Source: Triticum aestivum
Lineage: Eukaryota > Streptophyta > Magnoliopsida > Poales > Poaceae
DNA length: 64,000 nucleotides
Direction of reading: 5' to 3'
Assembly: GCF_018294505.1 (NCBI RefSeq)
Contig: NC_057809.1
Span: forward strand, 141,458,979-141,522,978
A program made the translations under genes and the position numbers. The notes under the pieces are model-generated. The model was not told the origin of the DNA. It saw nothing but the letters and a program-made list of their open reading frames with translations, and searched no databases. Shown here piece by piece: positions 11,805-24,642 of this stretch (within the stretch, counting starts at the first letter, position 1; each line of letters begins with the position of its first letter).

Positions 11805-12923
11805 ATATAGTCATGTTGTCCTTTGTAATGTGTGAACAAGGTCATTTCTATCATTTATTGCCTGTTATAAAAGTTTACCCTCCTGCGCAGCCGTTTTATA
11901 TATTAAACCTGAGAATTGGCCAGTCGTCAGCTTTTGCCCCCTCGTAAGAAATACGAGGGTGTTCGGGATAAACCTGATCACTCTTTACCCCAGTGTTGGG
12001 TCCTTTGAAGGAGGTGTTCAGCATAGCGAACAAGGCAATCAGACTATAGGGCTTTATCATTCTCACTTAGCCATAGGAGCTTTAGGAAGGTAGGCGCAGC
12101 CCCTGGTGTTCGGAAGCCGCACGAGGGGCCCTATAGGCACCTGATCAGAAGAAGAAACGATCCATCGCACGCTGCATTGGTTATGGCATTATGCGGGAGA
12201 AATCCTTAAAGATTTTACAACCTCTCGAACAGCTGACCAGCTCTCACCGTATCATGACAGTCAGTTTTCGGCTTTCTCTACTGAGGTGCTCGTCCGGAAG
12301 AACCGGGACACAATCGCAGTAGTTCTCCCTGTGCCGCCTTAGTGGATATAGCGGAACGTAAGGCAGCAAAACATGGGAGCCGGACAAACCCAACATTTGA
12401 CCCAAGACATGATTTGGAGCTGATGCATATAATGCTATAAGTACGGGGTGCCGAACTTCCGTGAAGGTGTTCGGACTTTATTGCCGTATTATGGGTAAAA
12501 CGAAGCCCCTGGCAAAGGCAGGCATATCGCAATGTAGAGATGCCACTTAACAAAAGAGTTTCAATAAGAAATAACAGTAAATAAGCGTCATATATATCCA
12601 CATGTTGTATTTTAATAATACGTCGAAGCATATGAGTACAGGTAATGTGATGAAAAGGGGAATATGACTATGGAACCTGCTGGGACCGGGGAGGAAGAAG
12701 ATGTGTGCTGATCCGGAGTATAGTTGGATGGACGTCGCGAGGAATATCTGAAGATTCCCTTGTGCGTTCGAGCTGTTACCATGTCACCGGTCCCGGTCTG
12801 CGCAAAGGTGAGCCTGCAAAGGAAATGTAAGAAATATTTGTGTGCTGCAGAGCGGTTGAGCCACGATATGTGGCATGTTCTGGACTTCGCCGGAATGTTT
12901 AGTTGAGCCCTGGAAGATTCAGT
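11805..12923. other. Element A spacer between protease and antisense gene
   Basis: The gag-protease unit and the antisense gene converge here. No protein is supported. A stretch near 12260-12350 matches element B at about 49805-49910, so the spacer is a family feature. Confidence 0.6.
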
Positions 12924-13613
12924 CTATCCTGCCGTGAAGTAGTTCGGACTACTTTGAATGTGTCCGGGGTTATATGCTGTCAACTCAAGATTTGACTGAA
13001 AGGTGCCCTCCCTTGCTTCTGATGTTGAAGCGGCGGCGTACTCTATGGTATCGAGGGAGGGTTCGGCCTCGCCATTAACCGTGATGACGCCGCACGGACC
13101 GGGCATCTTGAGTTTATGGTAGGCATAATGTGGCACCGCGTTGAATCGAGCGAACGCAGTTCACCCGAGCAGTGCCTGATAATCACTATGAAAGGGGACG
13201 ATGTCGAAGATTAACTGTTCGGCACGGTAATTGTCTAGTGATCCGAAGACTACCTAGAGGGCGATGGAGCTGGTACAGTTGGCCACCACGCCTGGTATAA
13301 TACCTCTAAAGGTGGCTTTAGTGGGTTTGATCATCGAATGATCGATGCCCATCTTGCGCACTGTGTCCTGGTAAAGCAGATTTAAAATGTTGCCTCCGTC
13401 CATAAGGACTCGTGTTAGGTGGAACCCATCAATTATTGGGTCGAGGACTAGTGCGGCTGGATTGCCGTGTCTGGTGTTGACCGGACGATCCATTTGGTTG
13501 AAGGTGATTGACCCTAGTTTGTATTGCGGGCTGATTGGTTTCATTAGGTCGACATCCCTAAGGGTGTTCATCAGGTCTAGGTTGGCAGTGTGGGTGGCGT
13601 TTACCATATTCAC
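12924..13613 (-). pseudogene. Element A protease (broken)
   Basis: The conserved segment D-P-I-I-D-G-F-H-L-T-R-V-L-M-D-G-G (13254-13613) corresponds to the aspartic protease active site. The copy in B has D-S-G there, and A has D-G-G. A stop follows at 13254. A further fragment (12924-13136, K-M-P-G-P-C-G-V-I-T-V-N-G) matches the end of the B protease region. The enzyme would cleave Gag, but this copy is inactive. Confidence 0.7.
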
Positions 13614-13622
13614 TATTTGGAT

Positions 13623-16201
13623 TTATTGGAGAGATTTCTTTTGTCCTCCTCTATTTGGTGATCTAGGCTCCTTGTTGTTGTCATCGCTTTGAGACCCCTT
13701 ATCTTTATTTTTGGCGCCTAACCTGCCAGCTTGTTTGAAGACCCAACATTCTCTGTTGGTATGATTGGCTGGAGTTCCTGGTTTGCCATGAATTTGGCAT
13801 GGACGGTCGAGTATGCGGTCCAAACTGGATGGACCCGAATTGTCATTTTTGAGTGGCCCTGTCTGCTGACCGGACTTAGAGCTATTAAATTTGGCATTGA
13901 CTGCCGTGTCTTCGGCGCTTTCACCATGTTTGTGGCGTTTCTGTTTGTTGCGTCGGGGTTTGCCATTGCTATCTCTGGCTTCTGATTTGCCAGTGTTGCT
14001 TGTTGTGTTGTTGCTACGAGCCAACCAGCTATCCTCGCCCGCGCAGAAGCGGGTCATGAGTGTCATGGACTTTGGCTTCTCTTGGCCGAGATGTCGGGCG
14101 AGCCACTTGTCATAGATGTTATTCTTAAAGGCCGCTAGGGCTTCAGCATCCGGACAGTCCACAATTTGGTTCTTTTTGGTTAGGAACCGAGTCCAAAATT
14201 TCCTCGCTGACTCTCCGGGCTGTTGTGTTATGTGACTTAAATCATCAGCATCCGGTGGTCGCACATAAGTGCCCTGGAAGTTGTCTAGGAATGCGCTTGC
14301 CAGGTTCTCCCAACTTCTGATGGAGTTTGCTGGCAAGCTATTTAGCCAATGCCGAGATGGTCCTTTGAGTTTTAACGGGAGGTACTTGATGGCATGTAGA
14401 CCATCCCCGCGGGCCATGTGAATGTGGAGGAAGAAATCCTCTATCCATACCGCGGGGTCAGTAGTACCATTGTATGATTCAATGTTCACGAGTTTAAACC
14501 CTTCTGGGAATTCATGATCCATTACTTCATCAGTGAAGCATAGGGGGTGTGCGGCGCCTCTGTTCCGGCCTATGTCACGACGCAGTTCATATGAGTCTTG
14601 TCTGCTGTGTTCGGCCCGGCTGGATTTGCCTTTGGTATATCCGGCATGACGGTCATCGTCATGTGTTGGGACGCGCCCTCATGATCCGAAGATCGATCTT
14701 TTGTGTCCTGCTTTGTTTTCCAATACGTCTCGCAGGTCCTGCATGTTACCCCGGGCCTTGTTGTTCTTGTCTGGCTGGCGACGGGGTGCGGGCTGGACTT
14801 TGGGCTTATATGCCACTTTGGCTCGGCCACGCGGTGGCCAGTCTGCTGCATCATACGCTGGAAGCACATGCTTTAATGCTTCCTCTTCAAGTTGGGGTAG
14901 CAACCTGCGCTTTGGGAAACTTTTGATTGGGCGTTCGAGTTCGTGTTCCTCAGCTACCAGGACCTCGGTCCATCTATCCGCTAGCAGATCTTGCTCAGCT
15001 TGAAGCTGTTGTTGCTTTTTCTTCAGGCTTTTTGTTGTAGCAATAAGCTGGCGCTTGAAGCGCTCCTGTTCGACGGGATCCTCAGGCACGATAAATTCTT
15101 CGTCGTCGAGGCTCACCTCATCTTCGAAGAGAGGCATGTAATTATCATCCTCTGATTCTCCGTCTGCTTCCTATTCCTTGGGGCTGGCTTGCCCATCCTC
15201 CTGCTCAAAGCCTGGCTGGAGGGGATTGTCTTCGTCTTCGGCACTATTTGCATCGTTATTGTCTCCTTTGCCGGTATCGCTGTTTTTGCTATGGCGGGGC
15301 TTAGAGCGGCGCCGATGATGCATGTTCTTGGATTGCTTCTCGGGAGGATTATCCTCCGTTGCCTTATTGCCATCGCTTTCTTTGGGGGTGTCCACCATGT
15401 ATATATATCATATGATGAGGTGGCAGTCCAGCGCCCTGTGGGCGGTGGTTCATGTTCCTCTCCCGCATCGTCGTCCATACTGTCGATGTCTTCGGAGTCG
15501 AAGTCGAGCATGTCGGTTAGGTCGTTGACAGTGGCTACTATGTGGGTGGTGGATGGGGAACGAATTTCTTCACCGTCCGCTTCCCACTTGAGCCGGACAT
15601 AGTTCGGCCAAGGGTCTCCTGACAAGGAGAGAGACCATAATGAGCTGAGCACGTCGCCTAAGGGCGAGCGCTGAAAGATATCCGCGGAGGTGAACTCCAT
15701 GATCGGTGCCCAATCAGATTGGATGGGCACGGACGCGAGCAGTTCGGAGTCTGTGGCTGGGGACGAATCCGAGTGTCCGGCAACACAGGTCTCATAGGGG
15801 GTGAAGTCAGTATTCGGCTCTATTGCCGCTGAGTGTGCGGCCTCCATGGTGGGGTCCATCCACCCATCCTCGGACGGCGCGATATGTTTCGGATTAAGGG
15901 CCGGAGTAGTTACAGGTGTGATTTCCCGAACACTGTCCGATGGCAGTGCTAAATCATGCTCATCGTAACTGTGCGGCGTACCTGACATGGGTTCGAATCC
16001 GTCGAAGATCAAGTTTGCGCGGATGTCGGCAGTATAGTTCAAACTTCCAAACCTGGCCTAATGGCCAGGGGCACAGCTTTCGATCTGCTCCAGATGGCCA
16101 AGCGAGTTGGCCCGCAGTACGAAGCCGCCGAATACGAAGATCTGTCCGGGGAGGAAAACCTCACCCTGCATCGCATCGTTTCCGATGATCGAAGGAGCCA
16201 T
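13623..16201 (-). pseudogene. Element A gag (fragmented)
   Basis: The likely start is the ATG at 16201 (M-A-P-S-I-I-G), as in element B. A TAG stop interrupts the N-terminal region near 16060, and further breaks occur up to 14522. The retrotransposon gag core at 13623-14522 is well kept (W-I-E-D...I-H-M-A-R-G-D...H-A-I-K-Y-L-P-L-K-L-K-G). It ends in a basic tail and a C/H-rich segment C-Q-I-H...H-T-N-R-E-C that may be a diverged zinc knuckle. The central region is acidic. Confidence 0.75.
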
Positions 16202-16248
16202 CAAGCCTTATGATGACGACACAGTGGAACTCTCAATGAAAGCACCAA

Positions 16249-16717
16249 TGTCGGTGTCAAAACCGGCGGATCTCGGGTAGGGGGTCCCGAACTGTGCGTC
16301 TAAGGCGGATGGTACTAGGAGGCAGGGGACACAATGTTTACCCAGGTTCGGGCCCTCTCGATGGAGGTAATACCCTACTTCCTGCTTGATTGATCTTGAT
16401 GATATGAGTATTACAAGAGTTGATCTACCACGAGATCGGAGAGGCTAAACCCTAGAAGCTAGCCTATGGTATGAATGTTGTTGTCCTACGGACTAAAACC
16501 CTCCGGTTTATATAGACACCGGAGACGCTAGGGCTACATAGAGTCGGTTACAAGGGAGGAGATCTACATATCCGAATCGCCAAGCTTGCCTTCCACGAAA
16601 AGGAGAGTCCCATCCGGACACGGGACGAAGTCTTCAATCTTGTATCTTCATAGTCCAACAGTCCGGCCAAAGTATATAGTCCGGCTATCCAAGGACCCCT
16701 AATCCAGGACTCCCTCA
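16249..16717 (-). repeat. Element A 5' LTR
   Basis: The reverse complement begins TGAGGGAGTCCTGGATTAGG and ends in GACACCGACA, matching the two 474-bp LTRs of element B. The 469-bp LTR contains TCTATATAAACC, a TATA-box candidate. The bases to its right (atcgc) belong to element C. Confidence 0.9.
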
Positions 16718-18842
16718 ATCGCCAACTAGTGGCACCAGGGGGATCCTTCTCAATACGACCGCAACTATTACTTTGGATATCCGCCAGGCCAGCCGTGACC
16801 ATATACCAACTTAGGCCAAAAGCCTAATCTTGGGGAGTATGTATGTCTCACCGACATTACATTCATGTTCACACACTCATGCTAGTTGTCGGTGCTCATA
16901 CTTTTTCACTGTAATATCCATGCTAGTTTATTTTCCTTTTTATGCTTTCTTCTTGTGTGTTTGATAAACCTTAAGAAAAAACAAAAGATTAGTTGTAGCG
17001 TTTAGTTAGTTTACTTTCCATGCCTGTAGTAGTAGTAATTAAAAATAAAACCCAAAAAGATTTCTCATTCTTCTTTTGCTTGTTGGGAGCATTCCCATGC
17101 AAATAGTTTTTGTTTCTTTTCTTTGGGGTCGAGAGGAATAGGCCATAATTAAAATGTTAAGTGGCTCTTATATGCATTATTGTGGATCTAACAAAGAGCC
17201 CATATTACCTTGTCTTCTCTCTTGAATTGAATGCTTGTAGATTCCAGCTTAGTCCAATGCACGTGCACTATTATTATTATACACACTATTCGGTCGTGCA
17301 AGTGAAAGCCAATAATGATGATTATATGATGAACTTATTGAGATGAGAAAAGCTGGTATGAACTCGACCTCTCTTGTTTTTGTAAATATGATTAGTCCAT
17401 CATTCCTGATTCAGCCTATTATGAATAAACATGTTTGCAATGACAATTAAAGATTGTAGTAGCTTATGCCATGCTTAATTAGCTAGGAGCTTATAATGGT
17501 TTTCCTTGCGTGCCAACATGCTATTAAAATGGTTGTGATGTGGTATGATAGGGTGGTATCCTCTTTTGAATGATCCGAGTGGCTTGACTTGGCACATGTT
17601 CACGCATGTAGTTGAAACAAAATCAACATAGCCTCTACGATATTTATGTTCATGGTGCATTATATCCTACTCGTGCTTGCATTCGGTGTTGATTAATTTT
17701 AATGCATGTTCATGACTGTTGTCGCTCTCTAGCTGGTCACTTCCCAGTCTTTTTCTAGCCTTCACTTGTACTAAGCAGGAATACTGCTTGTGCATCCACC
17801 TCCATAAACCCCAAAGTTGTTCCATATGAGTCCACCATACCTTCCTATATACGGTATCTACCTGCCGTTCCAAGTAAATTTGTATGTCCCAAACTCTAAA
17901 CCTTCAAATAAACATTTTGTTTTGTATGCTCGAATAGCTCATGTATCAACTAGGGTTGTCTGTACCTTCCATGCTAGGCGGGTTATTCTCAAGAGGAATG
18001 GACTCCGCTCCTCACTCATGAGAAAAGGGCTGGTCACCGGGATGCCCAGTCCCATGCTTTATGCAAATCAAATCAAAATAATTGCAAACAAAACTCACCC
18101 AGGACTCTTGTTAGTTGGAGGCACTCGTTGTTTCGAGCAAGCCATGGATTGATGCTTGTTGGTGGAGGGGGAGTATAAACTTTACCATTTTGTTTGGGAA
18201 CCGCCTATAATGTGTGTAGCATGGAAGATATCGAGATCTCTCGGTTGTTATGTTGACAATGAAAGTATAATGCTCAAAATATTATTCATATCTATTTCAA
18301 AACTGAGCTCTGGCACCTCTACAAATCCCTGCTTCCCTCTGCGAAGGGCCTATCTATTTACTTTTATGTTGAGTAATCATCCTCTTATTAAAAAGCACCA
18401 GTTGGAGAGAACCGCTGTCATTTGCATCCATTACTGTTAGTTTACATTGAGTATGACTTGAATAGATCTCTTTTACCATGAATTACAATGTCTAGTCAGT
18501 AGTTGATCTTTAAAGGTGCTCTGCATTTATGTTTTGCGGTCTCAGAAAGGGCTAGCGAGATACCATCTTGTCATATCGTATTATGATTGTTATGAGAAAG
18601 TGTTGTCATCCGAGATTTGTTATTATTGCTCGCTAGTTGATTATGCCATTGATATGAGTAAATATGAGACCTAAATGTTATTGTGAATATGGTTAGTTCA
18701 TAATCTTTGCTGAAAACCTAAATGATGGCTTTACATATTTACAATAACAAGAGCAAACAGAGTTTGTACAAGTTTTTTTTATCACTTTCAGTTTATCAAC
18801 TGAATTGCTTGAGGACAAGCAAAGGTTTAAGCTTGGGGGAGT
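16718..18842 (+). other. Element C 3' interior, noncoding, with polypurine tract
   Basis: The first 150 bp resemble the tail of a gypsy coding or untranslated region (N-Y-Y-F-G-Y-P-P can be read at 16760). The rest is AT-rich with no supported gene. It ends in aagcttgggggagt (18829-18842), the polypurine tract that primes plus-strand synthesis, directly before the 3' LTR. Confidence 0.75.
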
Positions 18843-20263
18843 TGATACGTCTCCATCGTATCTACTTTTCCAAACACTTTTGCCCTTGTTTTGGACTCTA
18901 ACTTGAATGGTTTGAATGGAACTAACCCGGACTGACGCTGTTTTCAGCAGAATTGCCATGGTGTTATTTTTGTACAGAAATAAAAGTTCTCGGAATGACC
19001 TGAAAATCAACGGAGAATTATTTTGGAATATATAAAAAAATACTGGAAGAAAGATCCACGTCTGGGGGCCCACCACCTGTCCACGAGGGTGGGGGCGTGC
19101 CCTACCCCCCTGGGCGCGCCCCCTGCCTCGTGGGCCCCCTGACGCTCCACCGACCTCAACCTTGACTCCATATATTCACTTTCTGGGAGAAAAAAAATCA
19201 AAGAGAAGGATTCATCGCGTTTTACGATACGAAGCCGCTGCCAAGCCCTAAAATCTCTCGGAAGGGCTGATCTGGAGTCCATTCGGGGCTCCGGAGAGGG
19301 GAATCTGTCGCCATTGTCATCATCAACCTTCCTCCATTACCAATTTCATGATGCTCACCGCTGTGCGTGAGTAATTCCATCATAGGTTTGCTACACGGTG
19401 ATCGGTTGGATGGGATTTATCATGTAATCGAGTTAGTTTTGTTAGGGTTTGATCCCTAGTATCCACTATGTTCTGAGATTGATGTTGCTATGACTTCGCT
19501 ATGCTTAATGCTTGTCACTAGGGCCCGAGTGCCATGATTTCAGATCTGAACCTATTATGTTTTCATCAATATATGATAGTTCTTGATCCTATCTTGCAAG
19601 TCTATAGTCACCAACTATGTGTTATGATCCGGCAACCCCGAAGTGACAATAATCGGGACCACTCCCGGTGATGACCGTAGTTTGAGGAGTTCATGTATTC
19701 ACTATGTGTTAATGCTTTGGGCCGGCACTCTATTAAAAGGAGGCTTTAATATCCCTTAGTTTCCAATAGGACCCCGCTGCCACGGGAGGGTAGGACAAAG
19801 ATGTCATGCAAGTTCTTTTCCATAAGCACGTATGACTATATTCAGAATACATGCCTACATTACATTGATTAACTGGAGCTAGTTCTATGTCACCCTAGGT
19901 TATGACTGTTATATGATTGATCGCATCAGGCATAATTCTCCATCACTGATCTAATGCCTACGAGCTTTTCCTATATTGTTCTTCGCTTATTTACTTTTCC
20001 GTTGCTACTGTTACAATCACTACAAAACCCAAAAATATTACTTTTGCTACCATTACCTTTTGCCACCGTTACCACTACTATCATATTACTTTGCTACTAA
20101 ATACCTTGCTGCAGATATTAAGTTTCCAGGTGTGGTTGAATTGATAACTCAGCTGCTAATACTTGAGAATATTCTTTGGCTCCCCTTGTGTCGAATCAAT
20201 AAATTTGGGTTGAATACTCTACCCTCGAAAACTGTTGCGATCCCCTATACTTGTGGGTTATCA
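18843..20263 (+). repeat. Element C 3' LTR
   Basis: It is the partner of 4388-5791. Its GC-rich module at 19081-19140 is more complete than that in the 5' copy. The right flank tcata is the target duplication. Confidence 0.9.
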
Positions 20264-20613
20264 TCATACTCATCGACATGCAAGTCGTGAACTTATTACA
20301 AAATAGGATCATCTCATACATCAACATATATCAAATCACACCTTGACCATATCACATCACAACATACCCTGCACGACCGCGTGGTGATGGTGGTGGTGAA
20401 ACTATTTCCGCGGGACTTCGCCAAGCACAACGGATTTAGGATGGAGGACAAACTAGACGGAGAGGGGGTGTCGGCACACGGCTTGGTGAATCGTTGTGTC
20501 CCCCAGGGGCTAGCACTACTCCTCTATTTATATGTTGAGCCTTGGGGTCATTTCTTGGAGAAAGAGCCTGCTCAAAGTCGGTTTGGAACGCAAGGAAGAG
20601 TCCTTCTTGGTTT
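20264..20613 (-). mobile_element. Copia I, right segment (probable 5' LTR promoter region)
   Basis: It resumes the copia flank interrupted by C. On the minus strand there is TATAAATAG near 20522-20530, followed by CCACCACCATCACCACG-type leader sequence, so it looks like the promoter part of the copia LTR. No protein is supported. It ends where element D begins. Confidence 0.5.
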
Positions 20614-20957
20614 TGATACGTCTCCAACGTATCTATAATTTTTGATTGTTCCATGCTATTATATTATCTGTTTTAGATGTTTTATATGCATTAATATGCT
20701 ATTTTATTTTATTTTTTGGGACTAGCCTATTAACCTAGAGCATAGAGCCAGTTTCTGTTTTTTCCTTGTTTTTGAGCTTCGCAGAAAAGGAATACTAAAC
20801 GGAGTCCAAATGGAATAAAAGTTCACGATGATTTTTCTTGGACCAAAAGACACTCGGGAGACTTGGAGTTCAAGTCGGAAGAGCCACGAGGCGATGACAA
20901 GGGTGGAGGGCATGTCCTAGGGGGGCGCCCCTACCTTGTGGGCCCCTCGTGACCCCC
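20614..20957 (+). repeat. Element D 5' LTR, first part
   Basis: It begins TGATACGTCTCCAACGTATC and includes a degenerate GC-rich module at 20902-20957. It is cut by E inside a run of five C. Confidence 0.85.
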
Positions 20958-22471
20958 TGATGATCCACAAGTGTAGGGGATATATCGTAGCCTTTTCGAT
21001 AAGTAAGAGTGTCGAACCCAACGAGGAGCAAAAGGAAATGATAAGCAATTTTCAGTAAGGTATTCTCTGCAAGCACTGAAATTATCGGTAACAGATAGTT
21101 TTGTGATAAGGTAATTTGTAACGAGTAGCAAGTAATAAAAGTAAATAAGGTGCAGCAAGATGGCACAATCCTTTTTGTAGCAAAGGACAAGCTAGGAAAA
21201 CTCTTATATAAAGTAAAGCGCTCCCGAGGACACATGTGAATTATCGTCAAGCTAGTTTTCATCACGTTCATATGATTCGCGTTCGGTACTTTGATAATTT
21301 GATATGTGGGTGGACCAGTGCTTGGGTACTGTCCTTCCTTGGACAAGCATCCCACTTATGATTAACCCCTATTACAAGCATCCGCAACTACAACAGAAGT
21401 ATTAAGGTAAACCTAACCATAGCATGAAACATATGGATCCAAATCAGCCCCTTACGAAGCAATGCATAAACTAGGGTTTAAACTTCTGTCACTCTAACAA
21501 CCCATCATCTACTTATTACTTCCCAATGCCTTCCTCTAGGCCCAAACAATGGTGAAGTGTCATGTATTTGATGTTCACATGACACCACTAGAGGAAAGAC
21601 AACATGCATCTCATCAAAATATCGAACGAATACCAAATTCACATGACTACTTATAGCCAGACTTCTCCCATGTCCTCAGGAACAAACGTAACTACTAACA
21701 AATCATATATGTTCATAATCAGAGGGGTATTAATATGCATAATGGATCTGAACATATGATCTTCCACCGAATAAACCAACTAGCATCAACTACAAGGAGT
21801 AATCAACACTACTAGCAACCCACATGTACCAATCTGAGGTTTTGGGACAAAGATTGGATACAAGAGATGAACTAGGGTTTGCGATGAGATGGTGCTGGTG
21901 AAGATGTCGATGGAGATTGACCCCTCCCAATGAGAGGATCATTGGTGATGACGATGGTGATGATTTCCCCCTCTCGGAGGGAAGTTTCCCCGGCAGAACA
22001 GCTCCGCTGGAGCCCTAGATTGGTTCCGCCAAGGTTCCGCCTCGTGCCGGCGGAGTTTCATCCCGTAAGCTTGCTTATGATTTTTTCCTCGATGAAAGAC
22101 TCCATATAGCCAAAGATGGGCTTCAGAGGGCTGCCAGGGGGGCCATGAGGCAGGGGAGCGCGCCCAGGGGGTAGGGCGCACCCCCACCCTCGTGGACGGT
22201 GGGTGGCCCTCTCTGGTACTTCTTTCGCACAATATTTTTTATATATTCTTAAACATGCTCCCGTGAAGTTTCAGGACTTTTGGAGATGTGCAAAATAGGT
22301 CTCTAATATTTTCTCCTTTTCCAGCCCAGAACTTTAGCTGCCGGCATTCCCCCTCTTCATGTAAACCTTGTAAAATAAGAATAGGCATAAGTATTTGTGA
22401 CATACTATGTAATATCAGCCCATAATGCAATAAATATCGATATAAAAGCATGATGCAAAATGGACGTATCA
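20958..22471 (-). repeat. Element E 3' LTR
   Basis: On the minus strand it starts TGATACGTCCATTTTGCATC and ends in GGATCATCA. It matches 26435-27748 closely. It carries a GC-rich module at about 22130-22202 and a TATA-like site just downstream (about 22104-22113). Confidence 0.9.
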
Positions 22472-24024
22472 ACTCCCCTAAGCTTATACCTCACTTGTCC
22501 TCAAGCGAAAGCCGAAATCGAAAAATATGTCCACAAGTTTAGAGATAGAGGTGTCGATAAAAATAAAAAATGGACATGAGGGCATCATGATCATTCTTAG
22601 AACATCAACATATACATATATTGTCATATGCTATCTTATGCTAAAGTAACAATTCAATCACAATTTCAAGTATGAATCATAAACTTCATTGAGAACCAAC
22701 AAACTCTAATCTCAGTCATTGAGGCAATCGCAATTTATCATAACATTAGAAAGAGTCAATAAGAGCTTTTCAGCAAGTACACATACTCAACCATCATTTA
22801 GTCTTTCACAATTGCTAACACTCACGCGATATTTATGGTTATGAAGTTTTAGTCGGACACAGAGAAAGATAGGGGCTTATAGTTTTGCCTCCCAACCTCT
22901 TACCTCAAGGGTAATGTCAACAATAATAGTTCATGAAAACTCACATCCAATTAGCTATATATATCAGAATCTTTCCAACACATTGTGCTTGCCAAAGGAT
23001 AAAATGTAAAAAGGAAAGGTGAAGATCACCATGAATCTTATATGAAGTATAAGACAAGAATAAAAGATAGGCCCTTCACAGAGGGAAGCAGAGGTTTTCA
23101 TGTGCTTTAATGGTTGGATGCACAAAATCTTAATGCGAAAGAACGTCACTTTATATTGCCACTTGTGATATGGACCTTTATTATGCAGTCTATCGCTTTT
23201 ATTTCTTCCACATCACAAGATCATATAAAGCTTATTTCCTCCACACTAATAAATCATACATATTTAGAGAGCAACTTTTATTGCTTGCAACGATGACAAC
23301 TTACTTGAAGGATCTTACTCAATCCATAGGTAGATATGGTGGACTCTCATGGAAAAACTGGGTTTAAGGATATTTGGAAGCACAAGTAGTATCTCTACTT
23401 GGTGCAAAGAAATTGGCTAGCAAGAGAGGGAAAGGCAAGCTCAACATGTTGACAATATAATTTATCTCAGATGTAAGAAAACATAACCCATTACATTGTC
23501 TTCCTTGTCCAACCTCAACTCTTTAGCATGTCATATTTTAATGAGTGCTCACAATCATAAAAGATGTCCAAGATAGTATATTTATATGTGAAAACCTCTC
23601 TTTCTTTATTACTTCCTATTAATTGCAACTATGACAAAAACTATGCTTGTCAACTCTCAACAATTTTTATTCATCATACTCTTTATATGTGAAGTCATTA
23701 CTCTCCATAAGATCCATATGATCTCTTTATTTCTTTTTATTTCTTCTCTTTTATTTTATTCCCTCGAGATCATAGCAAGATAATCAAGCCCTTGACTCAA
23801 CACTAATCTTTATTATATATAGCTCACGGACTCGATTACATAGAAGGATCATAAAGCAAAACTCAAAACTAAATCATACTAAAACTTTTATTCTACTAGA
23901 TCAAGATATTATCAAAAGGATCGAACTAAGCAAAACGGTATAGATAAAAGTGTGATGGTGCTACGATAACAGGGCACTCCCCCAAGCTTGGTAGTTGCCA
24001 AGGGGAGTGCCCATACCCATGTGT
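22472..24024 (-). other. Element E 3' noncoding region with polypurine tract
   Basis: The tract AAGCTTAGGGGAGT (minus strand, 22472-22485) adjoins the 3' LTR. The rest is AT-rich with no supported gene. A perfect 11-bp hairpin stem (23972-23982 with 24002-24012) brackets a second AAGCTTGG motif just past the stop of the accessory ORF. Confidence 0.75.
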
Positions 24025-24441
24025 TTATGTCTCCTTCCTCGGAGGTGGCAATGATGGAGTTGTTGATGATGTGGGCCTCTTCCTTAATTTGCGCTTGAGG
24101 ATAGAATTTTGCTCCCTTAGGTCCTCGATCTCCCGCTCAAGGCTTAATACCTTTTTGCATAGTTCTTGTTTGTTCTCCTACAAGAGATGAAAAGGGATAA
24201 ACTCGATCTTAGGTTTCTTTGCTTTATTGGGGAGGCTTGACTTTTTGAACTCCACATGCATGTCCCTAGGTTGATGTAATGGTACTTCATCTTCATCTGA
24301 TCTTGTCTCCTCCTTTCCCCTAGGCTCATAGTCTTCTTCTTCCTCTATGGTCCAACCACAATGCTCCAAGTCCCCATAGACCTTATGATCTGCAAGGTAA
24401 TCAGCCACATAGCTTTCTCCCTCCGAATCTTGGGATGACAT
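24025..24441 (-). pseudogene. Element E accessory ORF downstream of integrase (coiled-coil, one amber stop)
   Basis: It starts at ATG 24441 (M-S-S-Q-D-S-E) and would be 138 residues to the TAA at 24025. It is interrupted once by a TAG at 24178-24180. The N-terminal half is strongly acidic (E-E-E-E-D-Y-E-P-R-G-K). The C-terminal half has heptad-like Leu spacing (L-S-L-E-R-E-I-E-D-L-R-E) and a basic K-R-K-L-R-K-R tail that could be a nuclear signal. It sits where Athila-type elements carry an env-like ORF, but I see no signal peptide or membrane segment. CTGCAG 12-17 bases upstream looks like a splice acceptor. Function is unknown. Confidence 0.55.
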
Positions 24442-24590
24442 ATTGCTCTAATCTGCAGCAGAAACAACTCGAACAAACATAGAGGATATGATACGGTGGT
24501 CAAAACCTTCGGGAGATTATATAATGAATTTTTATCGACCAAAAGAAGTATCGTGCAAGAAAACGGATTCCGGAGAGCACACGAGGTGCC

Positions 24591-24642
24591 CACGAGGGAG
24601 GGGGCACGCCCAGGGGGTAGGGCGCGCCCTCCACCCTCGTGG
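24591..24642. promoter_or_regulatory. GC-rich palindromic module inside element E
   Basis: It reads cacgagg...cacgccc...gggcgcgccc...ccctcgtgg and matches the module found in the LTRs of C, D, E and F. It lies between integrase and the accessory ORF. A TATA-like ttatataat occurs at 24517-24525, between the module and the ORF start. A second promoter is inference. Confidence 0.45.

Larger units (their letters stand above)
8413..16717 (-). mobile_element. Gypsy element A (minus strand, 3' LTR missing)
   Basis: It is a second copy of the family of element B (45601-54343), in the opposite orientation. From right to left it has a 5' LTR, gag, protease and then an antisense gene. The left edge falls inside the family's 3' interior with no LTR, so the 3' end is deleted. 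The left boundary is accurate to about 10 bp. Reverse transcriptase and integrase are absent, as in B. Confidence 0.8.
4388..20263 (+). mobile_element. Gypsy element C, containing nested element A
   Basis: Two direct LTRs, 4388-5791 and 18843-20263, both begin TGATACGTC and end TTATCA. They are flanked by TCGTA on the left and TCATA on the right, a 5-bp target duplication with one transition. The interior has a degenerate tRNA-Asp-type primer site, gag, protease and a polypurine tract before the 3' LTR, but no reverse transcriptase or integrase. Partial hand comparison of the LTRs gives about 5-6% difference. The Athila/Sabrina/WHAM type is suggested from memory only. Confidence 0.85.

Noticed and set aside
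14549..15602. Plus-strand open frames in element A gag
   Set aside because: They are antisense shadows of gag, have no domain and no counterpart kept in element B.
20381..20638. Plus-strand open frame of 85 codons beside element D
   Set aside because: It crosses the D LTR start at 20614, and the minus strand has a TATA box and leader typical of a copia LTR.
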